Notes under the pieces: generated by a model
What the model saw: only the letters and a program-made list of their open reading frames with translations
Told to the model about the DNA's origin: nothing
Database searches by the model: none
In this document: in pieces, positions 32,969 through 43,041 of the stretch
Numbering within the stretch: position 1 is the stretch's first letter
Layout: every line of letters starts with the position of its first letter
Assembly: GCA_018364155.1 (NCBI GenBank)
Contig: JAGZMM010000005.1
Location: forward strand, 1-64,000
DNA from: Clostridiales bacterium
GTDB taxonomy: Bacteria; Bacillota; Clostridia; Oscillospirales; Acutalibacteraceae
Direction: 5' to 3'
Length of the DNA stretch: 64,000 nucleotides
Program-made: the position numbers and the translations under genes

Positions 32969-33694
32969 ATGCCGAAATTTTTTGTAGATGACGTGGCCGG
33001 GGAAATGGTGGAATTGACCGGGCCGGACGGGGCACATATCGCCAAATCCCTGCGCATGCGGGAAGGGGAAGAGCTGACGGTGTGCGACGCCCAAGGCTAC
33101 GACCACCGCTGTGCAGTCGTAAGCGCACAGGGAGACCGGGTGATGCTGCGGGTGCTGGAAAAGAAGCGGTGCGAAGCGGAACCTTCTCTCGCGGTCACTC
33201 TGTTTCAGTGCCTGACAAAGGGAGACAAGATGGATACCATCGTGCAGAAAGCGGTGGAGCTGGGGGTGGAACGAATTGTTCCAGTGCTGTCCTGCCGCAG
33301 CGTATCCCGGCCGGACGAGAAGGCCGCCGCCAAAAAACGGGAACGGTGGCAGAAAATCGCCCGGGAGGCAGCTATGCAGGCTGGCCGGGGAAAGGTGCCC
33401 CAGGTAGCGCCGGTGACCGGTTTTCGGGAAGCGGTGCGGGCGTTTTCTGCTTTTCCGGTGGCTGCTGTCTGCTACGAAGGAGGCGGAGAACCGCTCTCTT
33501 CGCTCGTGCAGCCGTCTCTTTCATCGGCCGCTTTGTTCATCGGGCCGGAGGGAGGCATCGCGCCGGAGGAAATCGACGCCTTGAGGGAAGCGGGAGGAAG
33601 AACTGTTACCCTGGGCCCGCGCATCCTTCGCACCGAAACCGCACCCCTGGCTGCCTTGTGCGTGATTTTGTCCGCTACGGGAAACATGGAATAA
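32969..33694 (+). CDS. rsmE: 16S rRNA m3U1498 methyltransferase
   Basis: 241 residues, a SPOUT-class methyltransferase that methylates N3 of U1498 in 16S rRNA with S-adenosylmethionine. It has a PUA-like N-terminal part (DGAHIAKSLRMREGEELTV), then LFQCLTKGDKMDTIVQKAVELGV and the C-terminal knot motifs LFIGPEGGIAPEE and TLGPRILRTETAPL. Length is normal. Start ATG follows a weak site (GACGGGAATC). It may be transcribed with the pyridoxal kinase gene 87 bp downstream. Confidence 0.95.
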   Translation: MPKFFVDDVAGEMVELTGPDGAHIAKSLRMREGEELTVCDAQGYDHRCAVVSAQGDRVMLRVLEKKRCEAEPSLAVTLFQCLTKGDKMDTIVQKAVELGVERIVPVLSCRSVSRPDEKAAAKKRERWQKIAREAAMQAGRGKVPQVAPVTGFREAVRAFSAFPVAAVCYEGGGEPLSSLVQPSLSSAALFIGPEGGIAPEEIDALREAGGRTVTLGPRILRTETAPLAALCVILSATGNME

Positions 33695-33781
33695 AACAAA
33701 GGACCCGCAAAGAGAGAAAACTCGGCCGTCGGGTAGAGTTGCCGCTCTCTTGGCAGGGATGGTTTTCTAGGAGGAACCGCT

Positions 33782-34648
33782 ATGCAAAAACAAAAACGGG
33801 TCGCTGCCATTCACGATATTTCCGGTTTCGGCCGATGCTCTCTCACGGTGGCCCTTCCGATATTGTCCGCCGCCGGGGTGGAATGCAGCGTCATGCCCAC
33901 TGCTGTTCTTTCCACCCATACCGGAGGGTTTACCGGCTTTACCTATCGAGACTTGACCGATGACCTGCTTCCCATCGCCCGGCACTGGCAGTCTCTTTCT
34001 CTCACCTTTGACGCACTCTATTCCGGATTTTTGGGCTCCTTTGAGCAGCTTAAGCTGGTGGGAGAGATTTTTGACTGCTTTCGCACGCCGGACAACCTGA
34101 TTCTGGTGGACCCGGTGATGGGGGACGAGGGCAAGCTCTATTCGGTTTACTCGCCCGCTATGGCTAAGGGCATGGCAAAGCTCTGCGCCAAGGCGGACGT
34201 GATTGTTCCCAACTTGACGGAAGCTGCCTTCCTGCTGGGGGAAGAATACCGTCCGGGCCCTTATGAGGAGTCCTTTGTGCGAGAAACCGCACAGAAGCTT
34301 TCGGATCTGGGGCCCAAAAAGGTGGTGCTCACCGGCGTCAGCTTTGACGACCAGCTTTTAGGCGCTGTCAGCTTTGACCGGGACACCGGAAAGCTGGAGT
34401 TTTCCGCAAGGGAAAGAGTGGAAGGATACTACCACGGAACTGGGGATGTGTTTGGCAGCACGCTGCTCAGCGGCCTGATGAACGGCGCATCTCTGACTGA
34501 GGCAACCCGCCTGGCGGTGGATTTTACCCACGGCTGCATCCTGCGCACCAAGGCCGAGGACACCGACCGGCGCTACGGGGTGGATTTCGAGCGGGAGCTA
34601 CCTCGTCTTATCGAACAGTTACAGGGAAAAGCATCCATACAAAAATAA
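33782..34648 (+). CDS. Pyridoxal/pyridoxamine kinase (PdxK/PdxY-like)
   Basis: 288 residues of the ribokinase-like fold: HDISGFGRCSLTVALPILSA at the start, VDPVMGDEGKLY in the middle, VPNLTEAAFLLG, and the anion hole and catalytic Asp in YYHGTGDVFGSTLLSG (about 218-233). The HDISGFGR opening and GTGD, rather than GAGD, are typical of the PdxK/PdxY group in Clostridia. It phosphorylates vitamin B6 forms for salvage. Start ATG follows AGGAGG by 7 nt. A PLP enzyme, CysK, lies elsewhere in the window but is unlinked. Confidence 0.88.
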   Translation: MQKQKRVAAIHDISGFGRCSLTVALPILSAAGVECSVMPTAVLSTHTGGFTGFTYRDLTDDLLPIARHWQSLSLTFDALYSGFLGSFEQLKLVGEIFDCFRTPDNLILVDPVMGDEGKLYSVYSPAMAKGMAKLCAKADVIVPNLTEAAFLLGEEYRPGPYEESFVRETAQKLSDLGPKKVVLTGVSFDDQLLGAVSFDRDTGKLEFSARERVEGYYHGTGDVFGSTLLSGLMNGASLTEATRLAVDFTHGCILRTKAEDTDRRYGVDFERELPRLIEQLQGKASIQK

Positions 34649-34650
34649 AA

Positions 34651-34700
34651 GAAGAAAAGAAGCCGCGGGACATTAGTCCCGCGGCTTCTTTTCTTCTTTT
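34651..34700. terminator. Bidirectional terminator between pyridoxal kinase and thioredoxin genes
   Basis: A long stem: GAAGAAAAGAAGCCGCGGGAC (first arm, 34651 on) pairs with its complement across ATTA, and ends in CTTCTTTT. The thioredoxin stop codon (34699-34701) touches its right edge, so both convergent genes end here. Confidence 0.85.
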
Positions 34701-35028
34701 AGGAAAGCAGTTGATTGAGAGCTTCTTGGTATTCCCTTTCCGAACGGGCGCCTACCAATGTATGGACCACCTTGCCGTTCTGGAAGAACAGGAGAGAAGG
34801 TATGGTGGACACCCCGTACTGCTGAGCGAGCTCCATCTCTTCGTCAATGTTGACCTTTCCCACTACTGCTTTGCCGTCATACTGCTCCGCCAGCCGGTCT
34901 ACGATAGGTCCGACCGCCCGGCAGGGACCGCACCAGCTGGCCCAGAAATCTACCAGTGCCGCCTGAGCGGGCAGGACGCGTTCTTCAAAGTCCTCTTTAG
35001 ACAGATGCAGCGCTTGCATTTCTGACAT
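34699..35028 (-). CDS. trxA: Thioredoxin
   Basis: 109 residues, a complete thioredoxin fold: VDFWASWCGPCRAVGP with the redox pair Cys-Gly-Pro-Cys near 33-36, KVNIDEEMELAQQYGV, and the cis-proline loop STIPSLLFFQNG near 75. It reduces disulfides in cytoplasmic proteins. Start ATG 35028 lies 9 nt behind AGGAGG; the frame is open further upstream but without a site or similarity. Transcribed alone; it shares a terminator with the convergent kinase gene. Confidence 0.93.
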   Translation of the reverse strand: MSEMQALHLSKEDFEERVLPAQAALVDFWASWCGPCRAVGPIVDRLAEQYDGKAVVGKVNIDEEMELAQQYGVSTIPSLLFFQNGKVVHTLVGARSEREYQEALNQLLS

Positions 35029-35346
35029 CGGCACAAACCTCCTATGAATGGATGAAATTAGTGTTTGCGATTTCGCAGAAAACATACGCAAAAGAAGGGC
35101 GTGCGCCAGACGCAAAAACTGGAAAACGCGTCTGCCGTGGATCCGCTTCATGGCAGGGATAGCAAAACAGGGATATATCGAACGTGCTTTTAACCTGAAA
35201 AGTTAGAAACGTGAAGTTTTATCGTATTTGTTTAAAAAATCGGAAGAAAAAATTCGTTTTCGGAATTTTGTCTAGACGTGTGAAATGCATGTTGTGCAAT
35301 ATGTACATACTTGTCGAAATCTTTGGAATTTTTTCTCCATTTTCGC
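35029..35346. other. Intergenic region between thioredoxin and PL11-B
   Basis: 318 bp, increasingly AT-rich toward PL11-B. It must hold the thioredoxin promoter, for which I see only a weak candidate (TATATC near 35173 on the minus strand). No gene or RNA is recognised. Confidence 0.4.
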
Positions 35347-35375
35347 TTGCATATTGGGAGGGATTGCATTATAAT
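35347..35375 (+). promoter_or_regulatory. Promoter of PL11-B
   Basis: TTGCAT (35347-35352), a 17-bp spacer and perfect TATAAT (35370-35375), 76 bp before the start codon. Confidence 0.75.
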
Positions 35376-35451
35376 GATCCCGTACTTAGGAAATAAGTGG
35401 TTTGTTTTGTAAGTACAAATTGTAGAGAAGCTTTAAGAAGGAGGCAACAAA

Positions 35452-38400
35452 ATGTCAAAGCGTAGGCCAATTGTGAAGGCGATTTCCCTGCTTGCAGCGG
35501 CGGCGATGATGGCAACCGTCACCACTGGTGCAGTGAGCGCAGCCCCTGGGGATTCCTCGCCCGTGCGGCAGATGGAATTTTTGGACAGAGGTCTGGTCAC
35601 CATGCAGAAGGCGGACGGCATCTATATGAGCTGGCGCTTCTTGGGAACCGATCCGGATGATGTTAGCTTTAACATTTACCGTGACGGCGAAAAAATCGCA
35701 ACCGTAAGCGACTGCACCAATTATACCGATCCGGATGGCGACGAGTATTCGGAGTATGCGGTGTCCGCGATTATCAACGGCGTGGAAGGCGCGGCGGAAG
35801 GAGCCACCCTGCCCATGCTTGCGCAGAATGGTTCTGCAAACGGCAATTACATCGAACTTCAGCTGGAAAACCCCGGCCCGAGAGCGTCCATTCAGTTCCG
35901 CAACGCGAGAGCGGACCTGTATGCAGCCACCGGCAAGTACTACTATATGCCGGTTGATCTGAACAAGCTCAACGGAATGCAGACGGTAGTCAAAAACTAT
36001 AAAGAAGGAAGAATTACCAAGGAAGCCTACGATGCGGCAGTCGCGGAATTCCGTGATTATACCAATAAGCTCGGCCTCGACGAGACCGGCGGCGACGGCC
36101 CGACCCTGCGAGAGCTTGGCTACACGGAGGAAGGCGTCACGCCTCTTCGCACCGATGCACAGGGTAAGCTGATGTACCGCACCGCCACCTACACCTCCAA
36201 CGACATGTCCACCGCAGACCTGGATGGCGATGGCCAGTATGAGCTGATCGTCAAGTGGGATCCTTCCGATTCCCGCGATTCCATGATCTCGTATGAGACC
36301 TCCGCACCCTGCATAATTGACGCGTACGACATCGTGGACGGACAAGCCGTTCTCATGTGGAGAATCGACATGGGCTACAACATCCGTGCCGGCGCCCATG
36401 ACACCCAGATGCAGGTCTACGATTTTGACGGCGACGGTAAAGGTGAGATCATCCTGCGCACCGCTGACGGCACCACCTCCGGCACCGTCACCGACGGTGT
36501 GTACTCTCCGGCTTATGTGGTGGGCAATCAGGATGCCGCCAACATTGAGCAGTACTTAATTCAGGGCAACGCCGAGAAGGTAAACGCTCTGACCACCAAC
36601 ATTCTGAAGAATTATTCCATCGTTTGGGAAGATCCGGTTTACAACAATAATTCTGGTGAAGCAGGCCAGGACGGCTATATCACCACCGGCGCGTATTCCG
36701 GCAACATGATGGATCAGACCTGGTGTAAAGTATTCTGCTACGGTCCCGCTACCGGACCTGGCGATGAATACGTCACCGCTTTCGACGGCGAAACCGGTAA
36801 GATCCTCGATTCTATTCCCTATCAGTTTGCTATTACAGAAGATATGTGGGGCATCACGCCTTACTGCCGCAGAAGCGCAGGGTGCTCGGGCAAAATCCAG
36901 GAGTCCGACGCGGCCCATATTAAGGCAGACCCGACGTATGTTCCTCAGTATTTCTGGGTGGAAAACGACAATGCCAACGACATCGGTAACAACTACATGA
37001 TGTTCAACGATTCCACCGGTAACCGGGCCGGCCGTTTCCTCGGCGCGGTTGCGACCCTCGACGGGGAGACCCCCAGCGCGTTGATCGTGCGCGGTTACTA
37101 CGGCAGAACCACCATCGCCGGTTACACCATCAAGGATAACAAGCTGGTGCCGACTGCGACCTTTGATTCCTCTGAGTATGAGAATCATCTGGATTACGAA
37201 TGCCGCGGTAACCATAACATGGGCGCAGCCGACGTGGACAACGACGGCATGGACGAAGTGATTTACGGTTCCATGGCTTGGGATCTGGACGGCAACAAGC
37301 TGGTTCCCAAATATGTAGTCGGCGTCTCGATGCCTGACACGCAAAAGTCTCCGGCTTCCGGAACCGTTCTGGATCCGAAGGCTGGCTATAATGAGGACGG
37401 TTCTATTAAGGAAGGCTATCGCTTCTCTTATAACTACCATGGCGACGCCATTCATATCCTTCCGATGGACAAGACCAATCGTATGGTCGTTATGACTCCC
37501 CATGAAGATTCCGGCGACGCAGTGCGCGGCTGGGCGGCTTCTATGGACGTTCATGATGCGACCACCGGCGAAGTGCTTGCTATGTCTTGGCGCTCCGGCG
37601 ACCAGGGACGCGGTGCCGCTGGCAACGTGGATCCGTGGAATCCGGATACCATTATTGCAACCGGTAACATCTCCATTAACCTGAAAACCGGCGAAAAGAG
37701 CAGTGTGGGCGCCGGCTCCAACGGCCTCATCTACTGGACCGGTTCTCTGGTTACCCAGACCCTCAACAGCACCATTGATCAAGTTGGCGCCAATAAGAGA
37801 ACTGAACGCGTCATGAGCTTCAGCGGCGCTTCCTTCAACAACGGTTCTAAGACCAACCCCGGCCTGCAGGCTGACCTGTTTGGTGACTGGCGCGAAGAGC
37901 TGGTTCTGCGTTCCGGCAGCGACAGCATCCGCATCTACACCACCAACATGCCCACCCAGTACAAGATCCGTACCCTGATGCATGATCCGGCTTACCGCAA
38001 TGGTGTCGCCACCCAGAATACGGCGTACAACCAGTGCCCGCATCCGGGCTTCTTCCTGGGTTACGAAGGCGGCGTGACCGAGGTCAACAAGGTCAACGGC
38101 TCCATCATCCCGAACACCGATCCGATCATTGCGACCGGTAAGAGAGACGATATCTCCATTGTCACTCCGGAGAATAAGCTCCCGACCACGGCTACTGCTT
38201 CTGCCCTCGCTTACAAGCCCAACGAAAAGATCACCATTACGGTGGATGCACCGGCCGGAATGGAAAAGGTTTGGCTGGTCAACGAGTGGGGCGGCGGCCT
38301 GGCTGCCGAGACCACCGTTGCGAAGGATGCCGACCGGGATATCTGGACCTTTGAGTTTACCCTCGGCACCAAGGGCGACCGTACGCTGACGGTTATGGCA

Positions 38401-38763
38401 GACGGCCTGCGCCAGTGCGAAGTAAGCTTCACGATCACCAACGAGTCGGTTGCACCTCCTGTCGAGGAAGCGCCGGAAGCTATTTCCGCCAAAGGAAAAG
38501 CTGTCGTTAAGGTCAATGAGCCCTTCGAGGTCACCATTAAGACCAATCAGGCGGTTTCCTTCGTCCGTCTCTTCAATGAGAGCGGTATGGGCCTTGCTCC
38601 AATTTCCCTGACTTATGAGGACAATGCGGACGGCACTCGTACCTGGACGTATACCACCAGTGTTGGTTCCATCGGCACCCGTACGCTGAATGTACGCGTG
38701 GCTGGAGCAGACCGCGTATACGAAGCTACCGATGTTAACTATACGGTGAGAATCATCCGGTAG
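35452..38763 (+). CDS. Rhamnogalacturonan lyase, PL11 family (PL11-B)
   Basis: 1103 residues. Signal peptide 1-31 (KRR start, ending AVSAA). The lyase domain (about 38-890) opens with RQMEFLDRGLVTM and GIYMSWRFLGTDPDDVSFNI. It has the calcium loops DLDGDGQYELIVKW (about 256), DFDGDGKGEIIL and DVDNDGMDEVIYG, and the closing block LMHDPAYRNGVATQNTAYNQ. Two Ig-like domains follow (about 913-1005 and 1010-1103) with WLVNEWGGGLA and VRLFNESGMGLAP; the chain ends VRIIR without a sorting signal. Start ATG follows AAGGAGG. It is transcribed alone from a strong promoter and closed by a strong terminator. It should cut the rhamnogalacturonan I backbone outside the cell. Confidence 0.93.
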   Translation: MSKRRPIVKAISLLAAAAMMATVTTGAVSAAPGDSSPVRQMEFLDRGLVTMQKADGIYMSWRFLGTDPDDVSFNIYRDGEKIATVSDCTNYTDPDGDEYSEYAVSAIINGVEGAAEGATLPMLAQNGSANGNYIELQLENPGPRASIQFRNARADLYAATGKYYYMPVDLNKLNGMQTVVKNYKEGRITKEAYDAAVAEFRDYTNKLGLDETGGDGPTLRELGYTEEGVTPLRTDAQGKLMYRTATYTSNDMSTADLDGDGQYELIVKWDPSDSRDSMISYETSAPCIIDAYDIVDGQAVLMWRIDMGYNIRAGAHDTQMQVYDFDGDGKGEIILRTADGTTSGTVTDGVYSPAYVVGNQDAANIEQYLIQGNAEKVNALTTNILKNYSIVWEDPVYNNNSGEAGQDGYITTGAYSGNMMDQTWCKVFCYGPATGPGDEYVTAFDGETGKILDSIPYQFAITEDMWGITPYCRRSAGCSGKIQESDAAHIKADPTYVPQYFWVENDNANDIGNNYMMFNDSTGNRAGRFLGAVATLDGETPSALIVRGYYGRTTIAGYTIKDNKLVPTATFDSSEYENHLDYECRGNHNMGAADVDNDGMDEVIYGSMAWDLDGNKLVPKYVVGVSMPDTQKSPASGTVLDPKAGYNEDGSIKEGYRFSYNYHGDAIHILPMDKTNRMVVMTPHEDSGDAVRGWAASMDVHDATTGEVLAMSWRSGDQGRGAAGNVDPWNPDTIIATGNISINLKTGEKSSVGAGSNGLIYWTGSLVTQTLNSTIDQVGANKRTERVMSFSGASFNNGSKTNPGLQADLFGDWREELVLRSGSDSIRIYTTNMPTQYKIRTLMHDPAYRNGVATQNTAYNQCPHPGFFLGYEGGVTEVNKVNGSIIPNTDPIIATGKRDDISIVTPENKLPTTATASALAYKPNEKITITVDAPAGMEKVWLVNEWGGGLAAETTVAKDADRDIWTFEFTLGTKGDRTLTVMADGLRQCEVSFTITNESVAPPVEEAPEAISAKGKAVVKVNEPFEVTIKTNQAVSFVRLFNESGMGLAPISLTYEDNADGTRTWTYTTSVGSIGTRTLNVRVAGADRVYEATDVNYTVRIIR

Positions 38764-38811
38764 GTTCGGTTCACGGAAAAATAGCGATTCAAAAAGCTTT
38801 ATGGAAAGCGG

Positions 38812-38849
38812 CACAGGCGCAGGGATTTTCCCTGCGCCTGTGTTTTTTT
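38812..38849 (+). terminator. Terminator of PL11-B
   Basis: Perfect stem CACAGGCGCAGGG/CCCTGCGCCTGTG with loop ATTTT and seven T behind it. Confidence 0.9.
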
Positions 38850-39120
38850 GTGGAAACAACCGCCGGTTTTTCTGACGGGCATACCACTCCGAAAATAGGT
38901 TGTATAGGCAGATTGTGTGTTTACGAAGAAGCATCGAGGATGTTAGATATAAAAAAAGTAGCAAGAAAAAAGAAAAGCAATAGCAATAATTATAAAATAA
39001 TTCATATTTTATATACAAAAATAAACACTTTTCTTTGGGGCGCTTGTCCTAAAATCCAATTTACAAATTTTTGATGCAAGATTCACAAAAAAGTACATAC
39101 AATTCAAGGCAATCTATCAA
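38850..39120. other. AT-rich spacer before PL11-C
   Basis: About 270 bp, strongly A/T-rich from 38940 onward, upstream of the PL11-C promoter. No gene or structured RNA is recognised. Confidence 0.4.
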
Positions 39121-39149
39121 TTGACTAAATTTTTTAGAATTGATAATAT
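39121..39149 (+). promoter_or_regulatory. Promoter of PL11-C
   Basis: TTGACT (39121-39126), a 17-bp spacer and TAATAT (39144-39149), about 70 bp before the start codon. Confidence 0.7.
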
Positions 39150-39218
39150 AATTACTGTTCAACTGTGTGCCATACACAGAATGCATGAACAAAAAAAGAA
39201 AAGGAGATGGACAGAGTA

Positions 39219-42200
39219 ATGAAAGCAAAGAAACTCTTGGCAGTTCTTCTGAGCCTGGCAATGATCATGACCATGTTCCCGGTCGTTGTCTTCGGCGCGG
39301 ATGAACCGTCCGACCTGCTGCCGACCTACCAGTTTGACTTTGGTATGACGTCGACGCCGGTGATGGCGGGATGGACTCCCGTTACCATTAACGCCCAAAA
39401 GAATCCCTCAGAGGCGTCGAGTACCATGTACTCAGCAGAAAGCGGGTACGGCTTCCTCAGTCCGATCAGCAGCCTGATTTCCCGTGACCGCAGCAGCGGC
39501 AATACCTATGGTGCCAACCAGATGGAGCGGGACTGGGTAGGCTCTAAGGATTGGAAGTTCCAGGCTGACGTGAAGCCCGGTACCTACAACATTATCGTGT
39601 ACTGCACCGATATGCTGGCCGGCACCGCCAACAACGTGGATATCAACATCAACGGCCAGGATTGTGCCAGCATGAATGCCGTCAAGGTGGAAACCAATCA
39701 GGGCATGACCTATGCGCTGATCGAAAATCTGACCGTAACGGCGGAAAACAGCAGCTTCTTGTTCCACTTTACCTCCAGCAATTCCGGTTATGTCAACGGC
39801 ATCGAAATTTTCGACCCGCGTTCCAGCCGCACGCCTTCTCTGGTCAGCGTGACCAATCCTTCTGCGGCGGTTATCTACAAGGGCGAATCCCTCCCCACTC
39901 CTCCCTCCACTGTGAAGGTGAAGCTCAGCGACAACACGCAGCTGGATGCCACCATCGGCGAGTGGAAACTGGACAAGGAGTTCGATCCTAACAACTATAC
40001 CACTTATACATATACCGGCACCATCCCCGCGGTGGAAGGGGTATTTACCAACGACACGAATATGACGGCGACCTTCAAGGTTACCTACCTGGAGAAGCCC
40101 TATATTTCTGCCGTGATGGACACCACTCCGATCGTCCTCACCTCCGGCAATTCTCTTCCCGCTTTCCCGACGGAAGTGGAAGTTCAGCTCAACAACGGCA
40201 CCATCGCTACCGTCCAGGTGGGCGAGTGGACCTCTGAAAATCCCTTTAATCCGGATGTGTTCGGCACCTATACGTACACCGCCGACCTGATTGTTCCGGA
40301 TGCGTTCAACAACACAAACAACCTCAAGGCGACCCAGAAGATCAATTATCTGCAAGAGACGCCTGCCTATAACTCCAAGGATCGTTCCATGGAATGGCTG
40401 GACCGCGGCGTCATCGCCATGAAGTCCACCGACGGTATCTTCATCTCCTGGCGTTTGCTTGCTTCTGAGTATGGCACAGACATTGCGTTCAACATCTACC
40501 GCAACGGTACGAAGATCAACGCTGCCCCCATCACCGATAAGACGAACTATGTCGACGCGGACGGCAAGGAAGGCGATCTTTACCGTGTAGAGACGATCTT
40601 CGAGGGCAAGAGCACCCTGTCGAAGGAAGTCAGCGCTTTGGAAGACAACTATCTTGAGCTCCCGATCCAGAATCCGGGCAACCATCCGGTGGTTACCGGT
40701 GCCGGTTCCGGCGCTACCTACACCGCCAACGACTGCTCTGCGGCGGATGTGGACGGCGATGGCGAGTACGAGATTTTGGTCAAGTGGTATCCCTCTAACC
40801 AGTTTGACTCCGCCTCCGGCAAGCTGAGCAGCCCGACTATCTTCGACTGCTACAAGCTCGACGGCACTGCCCTGTGGAGAATCAACCTGGGCTACAACAT
40901 TTCCTCCGGTGCTCACTTCAGCCAGTTCATGTTCTATGATTTCGATCAGGACGGCAAGGCTGAGTTCGTTGTCAAGACGGCGGACGGCACCAAGGTCTAC
41001 GCGCCGGACGAAAACGGCAAGCTTCCCACCTATGAGGAAGAGGAAGCCGGCAAGGGCCTCATCGGCGTTGTGGGCGACCCGACTAAGAACGGCACCTACA
41101 TTGCTTATGACGACAATCCTGCCATGCAGGAGGCCATTCAGAACGGCACCATTTCCCGCGGCAAGACTGGTCACGCCTGGGGCGGCCCGGAATACCTGAC
41201 CGCGTTTAACGGCCTGACCGGCGAAATCATCGATACCACCAACTACTATCCTGCGGTACAAGGCGAGGTCAGCGGCAACCAGAATTGGTGGGGCGACGCA
41301 ACCTTTAACCGTGCGGACCGCTTCTGCGGCGCAGTTGGTTACATCCCCAACCCCAACAACAAAGAGCAGGCCATTCCTGCCGCCATCATGCAGCGCGGCT
41401 ACTATAAGAGAACTGCCGTTGCGGCCTATGTGCTGATCGACGGCAAGCTGCAGCAGGCCTGGAAAATCTCCACCGAAGATGATCCCTATGTCTACGGCCG
41501 CGGCGTGCATACCTCCGCTGCTGCAGATGTGGACGGCGATGGCTTTGACGAGTACATCACCGGTGCTATGGCCATCGATCAGGACGGCACCCTCCTGTGG
41601 GCGCTGGATCCCGATAAGGCAAGCGCCGACCTGCACGGCGACGCCCTGCACATTGCTGCTATGCTTCCCCAGACCACCAACCTGCAGGTCATGCAGCCCT
41701 ATGAGGCAAAGAATTCGACTTATGACTTCACCGTGACGGACGGCGTCTCTGGCTCTATCGTCTTCGGCGACCGGAAGGCCGGCAGCTACGACACCGGCCG
41801 CGGCTGCGCTGGTAACATTACTCCGAACCCGGGCTACGAGGTTTGGGCTCATCGTCCCAACAGCGAGAACCCGGATCAGGCGAGAAGCGGTTCCATTTAC
41901 TCTGCGGACGGTAAGGTAGTCGTGGAAGAGAAGCCCATGGGCTTCCTGTGCAACTGGACCTCTTACTGGGACGGCGACCTGCTCGTCGAACTGCCTGACG
42001 GCCAGGATCCGACTGCGGCCAACGGCGATACCGCCCAGACTGTCTATAAGTACAACTGGGAAACCAATGAAATGGATGTTCTGGATGTCTTCGAAGGCAC
42101 CTTCACCAACAACGGCACCAAGAACACTCCGAACCTGTCCGCCGACCTTCTGGGTGACTGGCGTGAGGAAATCGTCGCGAGAACGGAGGATTCTTCCGCC

Positions 42201-42989
42201 CTGCGGATCTATTCCACCACTATCCCGACCGATTACATGATCTATACCCTTATGCATGATCCGGTTTACCGCTTGGCTGTCGCCAGACAGAACACTGCGT
42301 ACAACCAGCCGCCGCACCTGGGTTACTACCTGGGCGAGGACAACAAGGATCAGGTTCTGGCTATGGAGCTTCCCACCTATGCGATGCACTATACCAATGC
42401 ACCCATTGAGGTTTCTGCTTCTGCAGACAAGGAAGCTTATACGCCCAATGAGACCATTACGGTCAATGTTACTACCGATAAGGACGTGAAGAAGGCCTAC
42501 CTGGTCAGCGAAACCGGCCTGGGTCTGGCCAGCACTCGTTCCTTCGTAGAGAATGAAGACGGTTCCATCACTTGGACTCTGACCTTCTCTCTGGCCACCA
42601 AGGGTGCCCGTACCCTGAGCGTGTACACCGACGGCGTTGACACCGGTGTGGATGTTAGCTTTTATATCGGCGATGCATCGGTCGCTCCGGGCACCGATGA
42701 GGTCAAGCTGATCAGCGCGACGATGGATAAGGTCGGTAAGGTCAACGAGCCCATCACTGCGACCATCAAGACCTCTACCAACGTTGCCAAGGTCCGCCTC
42801 TTCAACGAGAACGGCATGGGCCTCGCTCCCACCACCTGCACGTATGTGGACGAGGGCGATGTTCGTACCTGGACCTATACGCTCAGCGTTGGCACTCCTG
42901 GCACCCGTGACTTTACAGTAAAGGTTGCCGGTTCTGACCTTACCTGGGCAGAGGATACTCTGGATCTGCAGGTTCGGGTTACCCGGTAA
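39219..42989 (+). CDS. Multidomain rhamnogalacturonan lyase, PL11 family with CBM and Ig-like domains (PL11-C)
   Basis: 1256 residues. Signal peptide 1-27. A malectin/CBM35-like domain (about 33-203; YQFDFGMTSTP...GWTPV, SGYVNGIEIFD) is shared with the protein at 27054-28019. Two Big_4-type Ig domains follow (about 207-378; LPTPPSTVKVKL and LPAFPTEVEVQL, with GEWK/GEWT). The PL11 domain (about 383-1057) has MEWLDRGVIAM, DVDGDGEYEILVKW (about 510), DVDGDGFDEYITG and LMHDPVYRLAVARQNTAYNQ. The C-terminal Ig pair (about 1064-1256) has VKKAYLVSETGLGLA and VRLFNENGMGLAP. I prefer ATG 39219 (MKAKKLL); the ATG at 39207 touches the AAGGAG site, which leaves a longer than usual 12-nt gap to 39219. The binding domain probably holds the enzyme on pectin. 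Confidence 0.92.
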   Translation: MKAKKLLAVLLSLAMIMTMFPVVVFGADEPSDLLPTYQFDFGMTSTPVMAGWTPVTINAQKNPSEASSTMYSAESGYGFLSPISSLISRDRSSGNTYGANQMERDWVGSKDWKFQADVKPGTYNIIVYCTDMLAGTANNVDININGQDCASMNAVKVETNQGMTYALIENLTVTAENSSFLFHFTSSNSGYVNGIEIFDPRSSRTPSLVSVTNPSAAVIYKGESLPTPPSTVKVKLSDNTQLDATIGEWKLDKEFDPNNYTTYTYTGTIPAVEGVFTNDTNMTATFKVTYLEKPYISAVMDTTPIVLTSGNSLPAFPTEVEVQLNNGTIATVQVGEWTSENPFNPDVFGTYTYTADLIVPDAFNNTNNLKATQKINYLQETPAYNSKDRSMEWLDRGVIAMKSTDGIFISWRLLASEYGTDIAFNIYRNGTKINAAPITDKTNYVDADGKEGDLYRVETIFEGKSTLSKEVSALEDNYLELPIQNPGNHPVVTGAGSGATYTANDCSAADVDGDGEYEILVKWYPSNQFDSASGKLSSPTIFDCYKLDGTALWRINLGYNISSGAHFSQFMFYDFDQDGKAEFVVKTADGTKVYAPDENGKLPTYEEEEAGKGLIGVVGDPTKNGTYIAYDDNPAMQEAIQNGTISRGKTGHAWGGPEYLTAFNGLTGEIIDTTNYYPAVQGEVSGNQNWWGDATFNRADRFCGAVGYIPNPNNKEQAIPAAIMQRGYYKRTAVAAYVLIDGKLQQAWKISTEDDPYVYGRGVHTSAAADVDGDGFDEYITGAMAIDQDGTLLWALDPDKASADLHGDALHIAAMLPQTTNLQVMQPYEAKNSTYDFTVTDGVSGSIVFGDRKAGSYDTGRGCAGNITPNPGYEVWAHRPNSENPDQARSGSIYSADGKVVVEEKPMGFLCNWTSYWDGDLLVELPDGQDPTAANGDTAQTVYKYNWETNEMDVLDVFEGTFTNNGTKNTPNLSADLLGDWREEIVARTEDSSALRIYSTTIPTDYMIYTLMHDPVYRLAVARQNTAYNQPPHLGYYLGEDNKDQVLAMELPTYAMHYTNAPIEVSASADKEAYTPNETITVNVTTDKDVKKAYLVSETGLGLASTRSFVENEDGSITWTLTFSLATKGARTLSVYTDGVDTGVDVSFYIGDASVAPGTDEVKLISATMDKVGKVNEPITATIKTSTNVAKVRLFNENGMGLAPTTCTYVDEGDVRTWTYTLSVGTPGTRDFTVKVAGSDLTWAEDTLDLQVRVTR

Positions 42990-43019
42990 CAGCGCGCAGA
43001 CTTTCCCCTTAGCATAACG

Positions 43020-43041
43020 ACGCCCCGCCAATCCCCTTTCG
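43020..43041 (+). terminator. Terminator of PL11-C
   Basis: The arms ACGCCCCGCCA and TGGCGGGGCGT are followed by six T, about 30 bp after the stop codon. The first arm starts at 43020 and the T-run reaches about 43041. Confidence 0.85.

Noticed and set aside
36556..39018. Minus-strand open frame opposite PL11-B
   Set aside because: Antisense shadow: the translated product has no known motif, while the plus strand has signal peptide, lyase motifs and promoter.
39432..43031. Minus-strand open frame of about 1200 codons opposite PL11-C
   Set aside because: Antisense shadow of a clear secreted lyase; no start signal and no domain.
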